Assembly: GCA_036365515.1 (NCBI GenBank)
Contig: CM070877.1
Coordinates: forward strand, 10,795,101-10,859,100
DNA from: Torymus aiolomorphi
Taxonomy: Eukaryota; Arthropoda; Insecta; Hymenoptera; Torymidae
Direction of reading: 5' to 3'
Length of the DNA stretch: 64,000 nt
Position 1 is the stretch's first letter. Every line of letters starts with the position of its first letter. Position numbers and translations under genes: made by a program. Positions 1 through 11,690 of this stretch are shown one piece after another. A model generated the notes under the pieces. That model ran no database searches, was not told the origin of the DNA, and was given only the letters and a program-made list of their open reading frames with translations.

Positions 1-216
1 CGTGAGATCTCATATGTAAAATTTCTAAAAATGCAAAAAATGGCTAAAACGCTTCAAAACATAGATTTTTGAACTTATCTGGGGGGTAGTTAACCTAATA
101 GGCGACTCCTAATTCCCAGAAACAGACTTTCTCATTAAAGGTATTTTAGCAGCTCGCGGAGCAGAATTTCACATGAGATTTTGGCGTGAGATCTCACGTG
201 AGACTTTTCAGTAGGG
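1..216. repeat. Divergent arm of the CACGTGAG foldback family, truncated by the window edge
   Basis: This stretch runs parallel to the right arm of the complete element at 382-800. It has clustered CACGTGAG/GAGATCTCACGTGAG palindromes at both ends, a GGGGGGTAGTTAACCTAATAGG segment matching the GGGGGGTAAAACTACCTATTAGG of the other copy, and an end in GTAGGG at 211-216. It is more diverged than 382-800 and its left part lies outside the window. No coding potential is seen. Confidence 0.6.
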
Positions 217-252
217 TTTTAAAATTTTGAGCTGCTCATTTCCAATGAAATA

Positions 253-370
<118 letters not shown>

Positions 371-381
371 GTGTATTTACA

Positions 382-800
382 CCCTACCGAAAAATCTCAG
401 GTGAGATCTCACGTGATTTCTCACTTGAGATCTCACGTGAGATTCTGCTCGAGGGGGCAGTAAAAATCTTGCATTAATTAAAAACGAGTATTCCACAACT
501 GAGAACTGCCTAATAGGTAGTTTTACTCCCCCAAATGAATTCAAAAATACACCTTTCAAAGCGGTTCAGATAGTTTCACAATTTTTTAAAATTTCTCACG
601 TGAGATCTCACGTGATTTCTCACATTTTCTCTAAAAATTTTAAAATTATCTGAAATGCTTTCAAAGGTGTACTTTTGAATTCATTTGGGGGGTAAAACTA
701 CCTATTAGGCAGTTCTCAGTTGTGGAATACTTGTTTTTAATTAATGCAAGATTTTTACTGCCCCCTCGAGCATAATCTCACGTGAGATTTTTCGGTAGGG
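382..800. mobile_element. Foldback (MITE-like) element, CCCTACCGAAAAATCTCA ends
   Basis: The two halves are long inverted repeats of each other. The left end CCCTACCGAAAAATCTCA at 382 is mirrored by TGAGATTTTTCGGTAGGG ending at 800. The arms include matching CCTCGAG, TTGCATTAATTAAAAAC and CCTAATAGGTAGTTTTA segments, with a centre near 590. The ends and centre are dense in GAGATCTCACGTGAG palindromes. There is no transposase, so it would be non-autonomous. A diverged partial relative lies at 1-216. Confidence 0.75.
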
Positions 801-829
801 CAGCAGCAAAAATTTTTATAACAGCATAA

Positions 830-1021
830 TCGAATTGTAATTTTGTATATATAAATGTAAAAAAGTGTAAATGTCTATAAAAAACGTATATAAATGTAAA
901 TAAATGTAAATGCATTTTCCAATTACAACATTTATGTACATTTATTTACATTTATATTTATTTTTTTTTACAAAAATTTATACTTTTTTACATTTATATA
1001 CATTTTTTATTTCCACTAGGG
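830..1021. repeat. TGTAAA/TTTACA foldback repeat ending in ATTTCCACTAGGG
   Basis: Runs of AAATGTAAA-type words occupy the left half and TTTACATTTAT-type words the right half, so the region is a low-complexity foldback. The right end ATTTCCACTAGGG (1009-1021) matches the ends of other copies, such as CGATTTCCGCTAGGG near 10446-10459. The last codons and stop of the minus-strand zinc-finger gene lie in this end. Confidence 0.65.
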
Positions 1022-2057
1022 TATTTTAATCTTTTTTCGACATCTGTCAGACAAAAAGTGAGTAATAGTGTCGAACTTACTTGTTTTGTCTCCCAATAAA
1101 ACCGTTTTGCACTGTAGCTTTTTATGCCTGTACAATGCCGGCATCGATTCGTACCTATAATTGCACATGTTGCACACATAGAACATATTCACGTTACATT
1201 CTTTGCAGATGCATTTTATCGTCATACTAAATACTGTTTCCGTTTTGTTGCACCTCGGACAGTTAAGAATTATCGAACTCAAGTTTTCTATCGGAGAAAT
1301 AGCATTATCAGTAAAAATAGTAATAGTCTAGTTGATAAAATATATCAGCACAGTAAATTTACCGGTTTGGTTTGTAGGTTTTCTCCTTATTACCTTTCCT
1401 AGGCGTGGTATAGGCGGATTTAAATTGACTGTATATTTTGTAGAATTTTGTAAATTGTCACCATCGTCTATAAATAAAATATTAAAATGACCAGTCATGT
1501 TAATATTATCGGCAAATTTAAACATTGAAATTTACGTACCGGAAACATCTGATGCGTCTGATATAATGATTTCTTCTTTGATTACTGATTCTTGTTCAAT
1601 TTTAGTGGAATTATTTACTAAAAAAACGAATAAACTCAATTTATAATTTAAAAGTCTAATAAGAAAAAATAATTGATTTTTAATATTTACCCGAATTAAT
1701 ATCAATTTTCGTTGTTCCACAATCTTGTAACTTTTTGAATTTTCGTCTTTTTCCTATATTTCCACTAATTTGTATTATTTCAACGTCTAGAATAAAAAAA
1801 TATTAAGAATTATTTTACAAAATGTCTTTTTAACTCGAATTGTGTTTTATTCTCAGAGACATTTACCTGAATCATCAGAAGCGTCTAAATCAATAATTGC
1901 TTGCACGACAGACGATTTCTCGTCGTTGTTATTTTCTCCATCTTCTATAGAAATTTCATTGTTATAGATTTATAAAAATAGTACCTATTTAAAATATTTT
2001 ATGAAACTTTCAAAATTTACCTGACTTAGGTAGGGGAAACTCTTCATTACTAACCAT
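1016..2057 (-). CDS. Small acidic zinc-finger protein, five exons
   Basis: I assembled five coding exons: 2057-2021, 1944-1867, 1617-1540, 1467-1363 and 1287-1016. All four introns are phase 1 with GT-AG ends, and the total is 570 nt, giving 189 aa. Exons 2 and 3 are both 78 nt and encode similar acidic segments ending in DASDxSG, which suggests exon duplication. The last exon holds a cysteine-rich module (CPRCNK, then CICKEC) and one C2HC-type finger (YVCNMCNY to HKKLQC). Exon 3 contains IKEE followed by IIISD, resembling a SUMO-acceptor site next to a SUMO-interacting motif. The layout matches the two other zinc-finger genes in this window. A DNA-binding regulatory role is inferred from family only. 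The stop codon TAG falls inside the terminal motif of an adjacent repeat, so the C-terminus may be truncated. The intron-exon model is consistent but not tested by RNA. Confidence 0.72.
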
Positions 2058-3157
2058 CTTTGGTAAAGTCTTTTTCAATGCTTTAACCTAAAATTTCAAT
2101 GACATTTTAGTACCTGAAAAATTGTACTTATGTATTTATTATATCTTAAGATATAAGAAAACATTCAATGTACAAAAAATTTTTTCACAGCTAACGACCG
2201 AGGTAATGTTTTTTGTAGTGAGGTAGTGATGTTTTTAAAACAGTTTAGACCTACTTTTATTGATTTTTATATATAGTCAAACTATACCATTTTATAATTC
2301 GTATAATTCAGCCTTAATGTTTAATAGTATGAGATGTACTAATTCCATTCAATATTAATGATTTTTTTGTAGTTTAATTAAAATGTAAACCAATTGCTAA
2401 TTTATGCAATCGGGATAAAAAAATGCATTTATTTTTCAAACGTCAAGTTCTCGTTTCACATTCTACTTCTTACTTGATATTTTCGTAATTTGCAATAAAA
2501 AAATTTAAGTCAACTTGACAGGTATTGAATTCCTTGCTACACGAAGCCATACCTCGTAACACGACACGACGGGCTTATTAAAAGTAGCTATTTTCAACTA
2601 TAACTTCTCATATCCATAAAACTAATGTACTTAGGTATATCCGCCCAATTCCTCGCGCAACATTAATGATTCATTCAACTTCTACTCTCATTCGAGAATT
2701 CGAATAGCCCGCACAAAACGCCGGGCCATATGTAGATTAAAACTCCCACAGCATCTATCTCTCTACACTCACCTTATATATATAACTTCGATAGTCGCGT
2801 ATAGAGTCCCCCACGCCTTTTCTTCACGTGCTATTCCAGACGTTCCTGCTTCAACATCATTCTTTCGCGAATCTATAATGATGAACACACAGACACACCT
2901 CTTCTGTTTTGTTTACACCAAACGACTGATCATGCACAGTGACTACCATGCCGAGAGCGTGTGCGTGTATTATTATACCTATATTAACGAAAGAGCAAAC
3001 AAGCTGCACGACGAGCCGAATACACAGCACCGGACGACGCTTTAAAAGCGGCTGTCGTTCTTTTGGAGCGCGCATGCGCTCCACACTGGTTCGTTATGTA
3101 CCTTATATACGCTGTCTATACTCTATACCTACAGCTATAGTGTGTATGTGGCTGTGT
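2058..3157. other. Intergenic region upstream of the first zinc-finger gene
   Basis: No gene is supported here. The proximal part is AT-rich. From about 2540 the composition rises in GC, with scattered CpG and short alternating purine-pyrimidine runs, as in a promoter-proximal region. Short ORFs on both strands around 2857-3223 overlap each other and have no recognisable domain. Confidence 0.5.
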
Positions 3158-3159
3158 GC

Positions 3160-3505
3160 GATCAGCACGGTCGTATACACAGGTCCGGAAACTCAGCGAT
3201 ATTTTTGGTGGTGGGGGAAGTAACCTTAGCGAAGTCAATTTTAGTGTGCGCGACGACGACTCGAAGCGTTGGCAACTAGACGACCACTGCAGCGTGCGCG
3301 CTTATTTTACCATCTCTCCCAACTCCTAATTCAAATAGTTACGCAGTACGCACGCGGTAAGATATAAAGTGCGCATGCGCGTCACTCAGTGGTCGCTAGC
3401 CTAGCAGCGCTGGTGGCTTGGCGGAGAACTATAAAATCGTGCTTCACTAAGCGTACACGCTCCGCGCGCTGAGTTTCCGGACCTGTGTATATGACCGTGG
3501 CGATC
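3160..3505. mobile_element. MITE with about 40-bp terminal inverted repeats
   Basis: The left end reads CACGGTCGTATACACAGGTC followed by CGGAAACTCAGCG. The right end is its near-perfect reverse complement (CGCTGAGTTTCCGGACCTGT then GTATATGACCGTG). About 270 bp of unrelated GC-rich sequence lies between, with no ORF of note. This is the signature of a non-autonomous DNA transposon; the family is not recognised. Confidence 0.7.
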
Positions 3506-3514
3506 AGATGCGCG

Positions 3515-3679
3515 TAAAGGTGGATTCATATGCGGCGAAATGATCCGCGCGGAACTTATTTAAGCCCGTGAGTGCGAGAGAGACATTCGCGAAAGAAGCT
3601 TCCGCCAACCTCTTTCTCGCTCTCACGGGTTTAGACGCGTTCCGCGCGGATCATTCCGCCGCATGTGAATCCACCCTAA
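3515..3679. mobile_element. TAGGGTG-type foldback MITE, copy 1
   Basis: The left end GGTGGATTCATATGCGGCG pairs with CGCCGCATGTGAATCCACC at the right end. Further in, ATGATCCGCGCGGAAC is mirrored. The core TTTAAGCCCGTGAGTGCGAG is shared with the nested copy at 22395-22546, so the two belong to one family whose ends read roughly TAGGGTG..ATC.CATG. Confidence 0.75.
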
Positions 3680-4582
3680 CGGTACGGCTATGTGTTATTT
3701 CGATGCGGTGCGAGTTACGCCGATGTGCACATTTCACTAGCTATTCGACTATACCATGTATAAGGTAGCGAGGCATTGCTAGGGGAGAGTGGGGCGATCT
3801 TGTACACTTCATTTTTTACTGTCTAAATTTATGTAAAAACAATTATTCAGTGAACAGTAGTCATCTTTAAGGTTTCGAGAAACTGTATAAATTGTCGTGG
3901 ATGATTATATCGTTAATTAATATTTTTACTTTGATATTGAAAAAAAAAACGCTTTGTACAACATCACCCCTCAGTAGGGGCCAATGTACACGGCTCGGAG
4001 TCAATTTGGACATTCATTTAAAATCACTTAAATAATTTTTATAAATCCATTTATAAAAATAAAGCAAAGCTATGTAACCTATTTTCATTACTTACTGTAC
4101 TTATTTATACCTTCAATTAAGCAGAATTAAAAATTTTCAAGCAAAATTATAAATTTTAAAATTGACGTTATACATATTAAGTATTGACAATGCGTAACGA
4201 TTGAAAATCGATTTCATGTGCAACCGACAAATGGTAGCATGAAATAACTTCAATGCAGTAGTCAATCATGATATCCGAAGCTCTGATTTCTCAGCTGGTT
4301 TACCTAGCTTAACGGCAGTCGGACAAATAAATAACAACTACTAATATTATTGTTACTAGTATTTATTTAATCGATATTTTCAACATCACAGTATTTTTCT
4401 ACAATCACAGCATTTTTAAAGTAGAGAAAATATATAAACTAAAGCTCTTTTTAAACTTATGAATATATGACTTTATAAACTATATGAATATAAAAACAAA
4501 AATTTTTATTCCAAAAAGAAATTTAAAGCATTAATGAAAAAATATATATTCTGATAATCTGCTGTTATGCTTTATCTTCCTT

Positions 4583-5202
4583 TTAAGGGGGTACTACAGT
4601 TAAAAATTTTTTTTTTGGATTCACCTAAAAAATGTAAATTTTGATCAGTAATAATTTTTTTTGTATATATTATACTAATATAGTTTATTTTTGATGAAAT
4701 AGGCCCTACCAGAGGTCTGTAAACACCCATTGATCCAAAGATATTGAGATTTTGAAATCTGCATCCTGCGTAACCTACAGGCTGAACCATTTGATATTTT
4801 TTAATGGGGTATGGGCCCAAATCTTTGATTTTTATATCTCCTTTGACTGAAGCTATTGACATCGCTTAATTTTTCCAATTCATATTTTTGACTTTAAAAA
4901 TATTAATTGGAAAAATTAAGGGATGCGAATAGCTTCAGTCAAAGGAGATATAAAAATCAAAGATTTTGGCCTGTATCCCATTAAAAAATATCAAATGGTT
5001 CAGCCTGTATGTTATGCAGGATACAAATTTTACAATCTCAATATCTTTGGATCAAATGGGTATTTACAGACCTCTGGTAGGGCCTATTTCATAAAAAATA
5101 AACTATATTAGTATAATATATATATAAAAAATTATTACTGATCAAAATTTATATTTTTTAGGTGAATCCAAAAAAAATTTTTTAACTGTAGTACTCCCTT
5201 AA
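4583..5202. mobile_element. TTAA-flanked foldback element A
   Basis: TTAAGGGGGTACTACAGTTA at the left is mirrored by TAACTGTAGTACTCCCTTAA at the right. The arms run inward through matching TTTGGATTCACCTAAAAAAT, TGATCAGTAATAAT and CAGAGGTCTGTAAA segments to a centre near 4890 (AATTTTTCCAAT / ATTGGAAAAATT). Both ends carry TTAA. The short mirrored ORFs on each strand are a by-product of the palindrome. Confidence 0.82.
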
Positions 5203-5583
5203 GGGGATGCCTTACTCGTACTATTACCGACCGAGCAATTCACACAGTTTCAAGCTGATTAAAAATAAAATACGTCGAATCACAAAAAATCAAGAGAACA
5301 CTCTTCTGTGTTTTTTAACGTTCTATCATCCAGTCAAAGTTTGGAGTCGAAATATCAAGCCGTTTTTTCAAAAACTTTGAACGAAATTAAATTTCGTTTG
5401 TTCAAAGTTTTTGCAGAAATGACTTGATATTTCGACTCCAAACTTTGACTGAATGATAGAACGTTAAAAAACACAGAAGAGTGTTCTCTTGATTTTTTGT
5501 GATTCGACGTATTTTATTTTTAATCAGCTTGAAACTGTGTGAATTGCTCGGTCGGTAATAGTACGAGTAAGGCATCCCCTTAA
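5199..5583. mobile_element. TTAA-flanked foldback element B, abutting element A
   Basis: TTAAGGGGATGCCTTACTCG begins this element and its reverse complement ends it. The arms contain ACCGACCGAGCAATTCACAC, CGTCGAATCACAAAAAATCA and a centre near 5392. The element shares a single TTAA (5199-5202) with element A, so the two are exactly head to tail. Other members of the family are at 10917-11233, 22250-22599 and 22596-22916. Confidence 0.85.
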
Positions 5584-5813
5584 GCCTTGTTAAATTGTTA
5601 GACAAAACATTTTCTTTAACATTTTCAGTTTTTAATACTTTTTGGTCAATTGCAAGTCACTAAGGTCACTGACAGCGTTTGATGACCGTCGGCGGTACTG
5701 GCGTATCATGAAAATGTTGCGAAAAATTCAAAATTGATATTTTTCAGGATATTTAAGATCGCCCCTATTATTTTGTACAACTTGACCCCAAGGATAAAAA
5801 AATCTTTAAATAT

Positions 5814-6175
5814 ACCCTAGCAAACATCGAAAATGTAGCAAATTGTTTAGTAAGTGTAGAAAAATGTAAAAATGTGTAAAAAAGTGTAAAAAAAGTGTAA
5901 TAAAAATGTAGTACTGAATTTCGAACATATTTTACATCTTTTTACACTTCTTTGCACTTCCTTTACATTTTAGTACACTTTTGTACATTTCATAAAATTT
6001 GTAACAATCTGTAAAAATTTAGTTTTCTACACTTATTTACACTTTGTTGCATTTTTTTTACATATTCTTTTACATTTTTCTACACTTTCATACAGTTAAT
6101 AAAATTGTTATTAACCATAAAAATCTATAAATATAAAACAATGTAAGAAAGTGTTAATAAATGTAAAAAACCGCT
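5814..6175. repeat. TGTAAA foldback repeat with CCCTAGC end
   Basis: It starts with CCCTAGCAAACATCGAAAAT and passes through AAAATGTGTAAAAAAGTGTA-type words. A central CTGAATTTCGAACAT near 5915 follows, and the complementary TTTTTACACTTCTTTGCACT words come after. It has the same architecture as the copies at 7100, 9522-10459 and 11480. Confidence 0.65.
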
Positions 6176-6502
6176 GCCAATTCATTGGCACGTAGCTTCC
6201 TCAAAATAATTTTTTGATTCCTTTTATTAAATTAAAATTCGAAAAATAAATTTTTCACGAAAAAAATTGGAAAAATTTTATGGAAAATATTAACTTGTAA
6301 TTTTTTCATGGCTATTCATTGAGGTTCCATTTGCAATTTATTTGTTTGTGATTTTAATTCTTATATGAATGGAAAACAATCTTCTTCAAGTTCTATTCTT
6401 CATCAAATTTTTCTTCTTCAAGTCCATTCTCAACGGCTTCTCGTCGTACATTGGTTCGAAATAAAAAAATATTCTAAAGTTGTTCTTTGATTGTGTTTAC
6501 CT

Positions 6503-6955
6503 CAAATATTTCTGAAATTTATGAACCAATCATTTTGCCAAAAGAACTCATCCGAGAACTATCAATAATATACCTCTACAATGAATTTTGAAGCGAATAA
6601 GACAATTTTACTCTTGTAATAGTTGAACATATAAAACTCATTTTTTTTCATTTTTCAATTTTTACGTTTTTGTTAATAACAAAAGAACCGTGGTAGCTAG
6701 AGAATTAATTTTTTTAGAAAATATAGGTAATTTAATTTTCTTTCGAATGCCACCCACCCTATTTAGATACATAGAGCCGTGCTCGAGAAATTACGATTTA
6801 AAAAAAAATTGAAAAAAATTTTAACCTCAAATATCTCCGAAATTTATGGATCAATCCTTTTGCCCAAAGAACTCACTCGATTGGTATACAAAATCTACCC
6901 CTACAAAGAATTTCAAAGTGATTAAGTCAATTTTACTATAGTTATTGAACGACAA
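6503..6955. repeat. Tandem duplication with about 330-bp offset
   Basis: CTCAAATATTTCTGAAATTT then ATGAACCAATCATTTTGCC at about 6500 is repeated as CTCAAATATCTCCGAAATTT then ATGGATCAATCCTTTTGCC at about 6830. Each is followed by AAGAACTCA and a GACAATTTTACT/GTCAATTTTACT block. The flanks are AT-rich with no gene. Similar text occurs again around 10470-10760. Confidence 0.6.
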
Positions 6956-7099
6956 AAAAAATCACTTTTTTTATAAATTATTTTTTTTCTCAAAAAATAA
7001 TGAATAAAAAAACCTAAAAATTTAGAAAGTTATAGTATTTAATATCCTTTATAACCAAAAAAAATATTCATGTTAATATCTTTTTTTAATTTCGAAATA

Positions 7100-7970
7100 T
7101 AACCCTGGCGGAAATTATAAAATGTAAAAAACCGTAAGTAAATGTAAGAAAAAGTATGAAAATGCTAAATTAGTGTAAGAAAATGTAAGATAATGTAAAC
7201 AAACGTAAGTAAGTGTACTTTTTTGTTGGATTTCGGACACTTTTTACGTTTTCGTACACTTTCTTACATTTTATTACAATTTTTAACTTTTTTTTTTAGT
7301 ATCTTACATTTCCTTACATTTATTTACATTTTATTACTTTTTCATTTTTATCCTTAATTATAAAATTACTTACAGTTTTTTACAACTTTTTACAAATTCT
7401 TATACATTATTATATTTTGTTACAATTTTTTCACGTCGTTTTATATTTTTTTACTTTTTATTACATATTCCTACACATAATTATACTTTTTTATACTTTT
7501 TTACGGCTTTTTATATTTTGTTATACTTTTTGACGACTTTTTACATTTTTTTACATTTTTTTACTTTTTATCACATATTCCTACACTTTACTATACCTTT
7601 TTTATACTTTTTTACGGTTTTTTATATTTTGCTATATTTTTTCACGTCATTTTACATTTTTTTTACATATTCCTACGCTTTATTATATTTTATTACACTT
7701 TTTCACCTCTTTTTACATTATTTTACATATTCCTACGCTTTATTATATTTTATTACACTTTCTCACGTCTTTTTACTTTCTTTTACATTTTATTGCGTAT
7801 TTTTTGTTTATTTATATTTCTATACGTTCTATTACGTATCTTTTCATTTATTTACAATTTTTTACATTTTATTATGTATTATCAACTATTTTTTATGTTT
7901 TCTTACATTTTTATATTTTTAAACATGCTATTTTTATCTATTGCATTTTTTATTATAAATTTTTCATTTT
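7100..7970. repeat. Long TGTAAA/TTTACA low-complexity foldback
   Basis: It begins at CCCTGGCGGAAATTATAAAA and has a left half of AATGTAAGAAAA-type words. A core TTGGATTTCGGACACT sits near 7227, and a very long right half of TTTTTACATTTT/TTATACTTTTT words runs to about 7970. The expanded pyrimidine half gives a spurious 134-codon open frame on the plus strand that is only F, Y, L, T and I. Confidence 0.7.
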
Positions 7971-9521
7971 GAACTGCATCAACCAATCATAATTACAAAA
8001 AAATCTTCTGTGTAATGTATGTGCTATATAAATTTTGTAATATGATAAATTTCAATGCATAAAAAATGCAATGTTCTAGCAGACTCTGTCAGTCTTACAC
8101 TGTGTAGGAAACTATTAAATAGGTAAGTCTCACTGGGTAGAAGTCTGCGAAATACATAGTGATGTATTTTAATACAACAGATATCCTGAAACGAGTTGTT
8201 ACACCCTGACTAAACTTGGAAATTAACTAGACGAGCTAATATTACCAGGGGCAACTAGCTATCCGTATTGTATTGAATCACACACACAGCACTTTTATAT
8301 CCCCCAGTTCCTATTACCTATCCCCTCACACTCTAAAGCACTAATACTCGAAGATCACTTAGAGCTGCAGAAGCAGCAAAATAGGGCTGGCCGGTCTAGG
8401 CTGGCACTATTCCATGGATACCAGTCTGTTGTACGTCAGTAACCACGCCATCTAGGAGGAAGGTACTGACAGAGACCGTCAATTGGGTATCAATATCAGG
8501 GACTGCCTCACCCTAGGGATCAACAAAATACATGAGCAGCAGATCAGTCCCTATTCTGGGGGACAACCGAGGAGAGTTGAGCTCCTAAAAATCGCATATG
8601 ACTAATAAATAGAGGACACAAAAAACATACCGTGCAAATAAAAAGTCTTCAGCAATGGATGTTGTTCACTCGCTGTACCAGCTACCTGTAACCACTAAAG
8701 GGGAAGGATTGGTGGAGACCTTCAACCGTTGTTTCACTGTTGGAAACAGCTCCTCCCTGAGAGTTGCTGAAGACACAAGCAACAGATTAACTGTACACAT
8801 AGTCATTAGTATCAGAGCCAAACAAGGAAAGTTGAGCACCTAGAAACCACACATTAATTAATAAATAGATGACCCAGACAACATTTCCACACCCAAGAAA
8901 CAGTCTGCAGCAGTGCCCGTCGTTTACGCTACTCTCCCTGCCACAGATACCTTCAACAAGAGAAAGTACCGTCAGCTCACCCATCAGAGAGGTTAGGAAC
9001 GTGAAAGGGCTTACTAAATCTGCTCTCGACGTTGAAACACTGCCTTCCCATCCCCGAATCATCGTTAATCGGCGGACACGATGAAAGGGATGACATTCAC
9101 TAGGGATGCGATTGTTGACATCACACATAGCAATACACCATGGAGACATGCGCTCAATGGCATGCCGCACTAGCACTACTCGCTATAGAGTAGCAGAAAG
9201 CGCGCGGGTCCATATCTTATCCTATAGATATATCTTATACACAGGGAGCACTCGCGGGTTCGCGAGTCGCGTGTGTTTTTCCGCTGTAGGTACTTAGTGT
9301 GCGAACGTAGCCTAGCCGAGATAGCCGTTACGACTGCTGCAATAGTACTCATGCACGCAGGTCGCAGCGGCTAAGCCAGATCAGTATTGAGCTTTCTCCT
9401 TCTGTTTTTCTCCTTTTCGCGGTAATAGTGTATATGCGCATATATTCCGCGAGTATTTTTTTGTAATTGAGATTGTATATATCTATATAGAGGGTCGCAG
9501 CCCCCCTAGTTAGATATGTTA
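7971..9521. repeat. Repeat-derived stretch with a tandem duplication, no gene
   Basis: Two related blocks lie about 250 bp apart. AGAGTTGAGCTCCTAAAAAT (about 8573) and AAAGTTGAGCACCTAGAAAC (about 8828) are each followed by an AATAAATAGA word, a run of A/C-rich sequence, a CAGCAATG/CAGCAGTG word and GTTGTTCACTCGCTGT/GTCGTTTACGCTACTC. The ORFs here are short, lack domains and differ between the two copies. A GC-richer tail (9150-9420) holds nothing recognisable. Confidence 0.45.
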
Positions 9522-10459
9522 GTTCTAACGAAGTAAAAAATTACATATATAATAAAAGGCAAAAATGTAATAATTTGTATAGAAATGTAAAATGATGTAA
9601 AAAAATGTAAGTTTCTGTAACAAACTATAAAGTGATCCACGTTCTTAAATTTCCTTGTATTATTTTTTTTCACATTTTTTTATGTTTTGGTTCCAAGGTG
9701 ATCAAAAATATAATATATAATAAAAGGCGGAAAAAATGTAATAAATTATATAGAAATGTAAAATTATGTAAAAAAATGTAAGTTTCTGTAAAAAACTATA
9801 AAATGTTACACTTTCTCATGTTTGATTACATTTTTTCCTTCTTTTTTGACACTTATTTACAGTTTTTCATATTTTGGTTCTAACAAAATAAAAAATAAAA
9901 TATGTAATAAAATGTGAAAAAATGTAATAAATTGTATAGAAATGTAAAATTAAGTAAAAAAATGTAAGTTTCTGTAAAAAACTATAAAGTGTTACACTTT
10001 CTTATATTTTATTACATTTTTTTGTTCTTTTTTGACATTTTTTTTACACTTTTTCATATTTTTGTTGTAACGAAATAAAAAATATAATATGTAATAAAAT
10101 GTGAAAAAATGTAATAAATTGTATAGAACTGTAAAATTATGTAAAAAAATATAAGTTTCTGTAAGAAACTGTAAAGTGTTACACTTTCTTATATTTTATT
10201 ATATCTTTTCTTTCCTTTTTTACATTTTTTTACACTTCTTTACGTTACGTTAAAATAAATGAAAAAATGCCAAATTTTAAAAAAGTAAAAAACGGTAAGA
10301 AAATGTAAGAAACTGTAAAAATATATAAGAAAATGTAAGAAAATGTAAAAAACGTCCGAAATCCAATATAAATATACGATTACTTACATTTTCTTACGAT
10401 TTCTTACGTTTTTTTTACAGTTTATTACACTTTTTTAACATTTTCGATTTCCGCTAGGG
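9522..10459. repeat. Four-copy minisatellite of TGTAAA type, ending in CGATTTCCGCTAGGG
   Basis: A unit of about 165-190 bp begins near 9522, 9687, 9865 and 10057. Each unit has GTTCTAACGAAGTAAAAAAT-like text, then GTAATAAATTGTATAGAAAT and AATGTAAGTTTCTGTAAAAA, then the complementary TTACACTTTCTTATATTTTA. After the last unit comes a TGTAAGAAAATG tract with the core AACGTCCGAAATCCAA (near 10352) and the terminal CGATTTCCGCTAGGG at 10446-10459. The array looks like an amplified interior of the dispersed TGTAAA element. Confidence 0.7.
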
Positions 10460-10916
10460 AACCTATTTACAAAAAATTACGTTTTTATCAATAACTTATG
10501 ACGAAATATAGCTACCGACTTTTTTTTTTAAATTGTAGATAATTTTATCCTACATACAGAGAATTCATGGTATATAAACAATATTTGTTCTAAATATTAA
10601 AAAAATCGAAAATAAAAATTTTGAAAATTAAAAAATGGCTATAAAAAAAAAAATTAAATTTTACAAAAATAGAATATTGACCTCAATTGTGGAAGCAAAA
10701 TCTAAAACAATGATCACTCTCCCGTTAAAATCGGTCGAGTAGATCATGAGATATCAGCGTATACGGACATACACACACACACACACACACACACATCCAT
10801 ATGGGCATTTTCTAAAAATAGTGTATTTCGATTCCAAATTTGCTAAATAACATTTCTAACACATTATCTCATAAACTTTTTTTTTACTATCACAAAGCTT
10901 CCTCTAGGAGGAGGCA

Positions 10917-11233
10917 AAAGTAAAAACGTCGAATCACAAAAAATCAAGAGAACACTTCTGTGTTTTTAACGTTCTACTACCCAGTCAAAGTTTAGAGTCG
11001 AAATATCAAGTCATTTTTGCAAAAACTTTGAACAAAGCGAAATTTAATTTTGTTCAAAGTTTTTGCAAAAATAACTTGATATTTCGACTCCAAACTTTTG
11101 CTGGACGATAGAACGTTCAAAACCACAGAGCAGTGTGCTCTTGATTTTTTGTGATTCTACGTATTTTATTTTTAATAAGCTAAGCTGTGTCAATTGCTCG
11201 GTTGGTAATGGTAGGACTATGCCACCCCGTTAA
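10917..11233. mobile_element. TTAA foldback B family, 5'-truncated copy
   Basis: It shares CGTCGAATCACAAAAAATCA and the AGTCGAAATATCAAG palindrome arms with the element at 5199-5583. The right end reads GCCACCCCGTTAA, and the left end lacks the usual terminal 45 bp. It is diverged by substitutions and small indels, so it is older than the 5.2-kb copy. Confidence 0.75.
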
Positions 11234-11479
11234 ACAAACCGAATATCTTTTTTGTAAATTGGTTTTTTCATCTGTCGGTAAAATAGACATCATTTTTTCC
11301 ATACAATACATATTTGGCAAACCTTTTTTATTGGTTACGGCCTTTTTTGAATTTTTAACGGCCACTTGTCGAATTTTCCGACCGTTTCTGTAAAATTTGT
11401 GGCCTGCAGAAACAGCGTACAAAATTACCAGGGACGCAACGGACTCACAATAATTTTTTCACCGTTTTAAAAATTTAAA

Positions 11480-11690
11480 AATGTATATAAATGTAGATAA
11501 ATGTAAAGAAAATGTTAAAAAATGTAAAAAAGTGTAAACAAATGTAAAAAAGTGTAAAAAACTACTGGATTTCGGACGTTCTTTACATTCTTTTACCCTT
11601 TTCTACACTTTCTTTACACTTTTTTACATTTTTGTACACTATCTTACAGTTTTTTTATATTTTGTAACACTTTCTTTGATACTCATAATC
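11480..11690. repeat. TGTAAA foldback repeat with GGATTTCGGACGTT core
   Basis: AAATGTATATAAATGTAGAT-type words lead to the core CTGGATTTCGGACGTTC at about 11571. Complementary TTTACATTCTTTTACCC words follow. It is the same core as at 7227 and (reverse) 10352. Confidence 0.65.

Noticed and set aside
2857..3223. Overlapping 75- and 94-codon ORFs
   Set aside because: Opposite strands of the same GC-rich stretch; no domains and part overlaps a MITE.
4572..5111. ORFs with shared SVKGDIKIKD text on both strands
   Set aside because: The two are the arms of a TTAA foldback, not two genes.
7518..7922. 134-codon plus-strand ORF
   Set aside because: It consists of F, Y, L, I, T and H from a TTTACA/TTATAC low-complexity tract; no protein signal.
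8655..9297. ORFs of 62-129 codons
   Set aside because: They lie in a duplicated repeat block, differ in frame between the two copies and show no domain.
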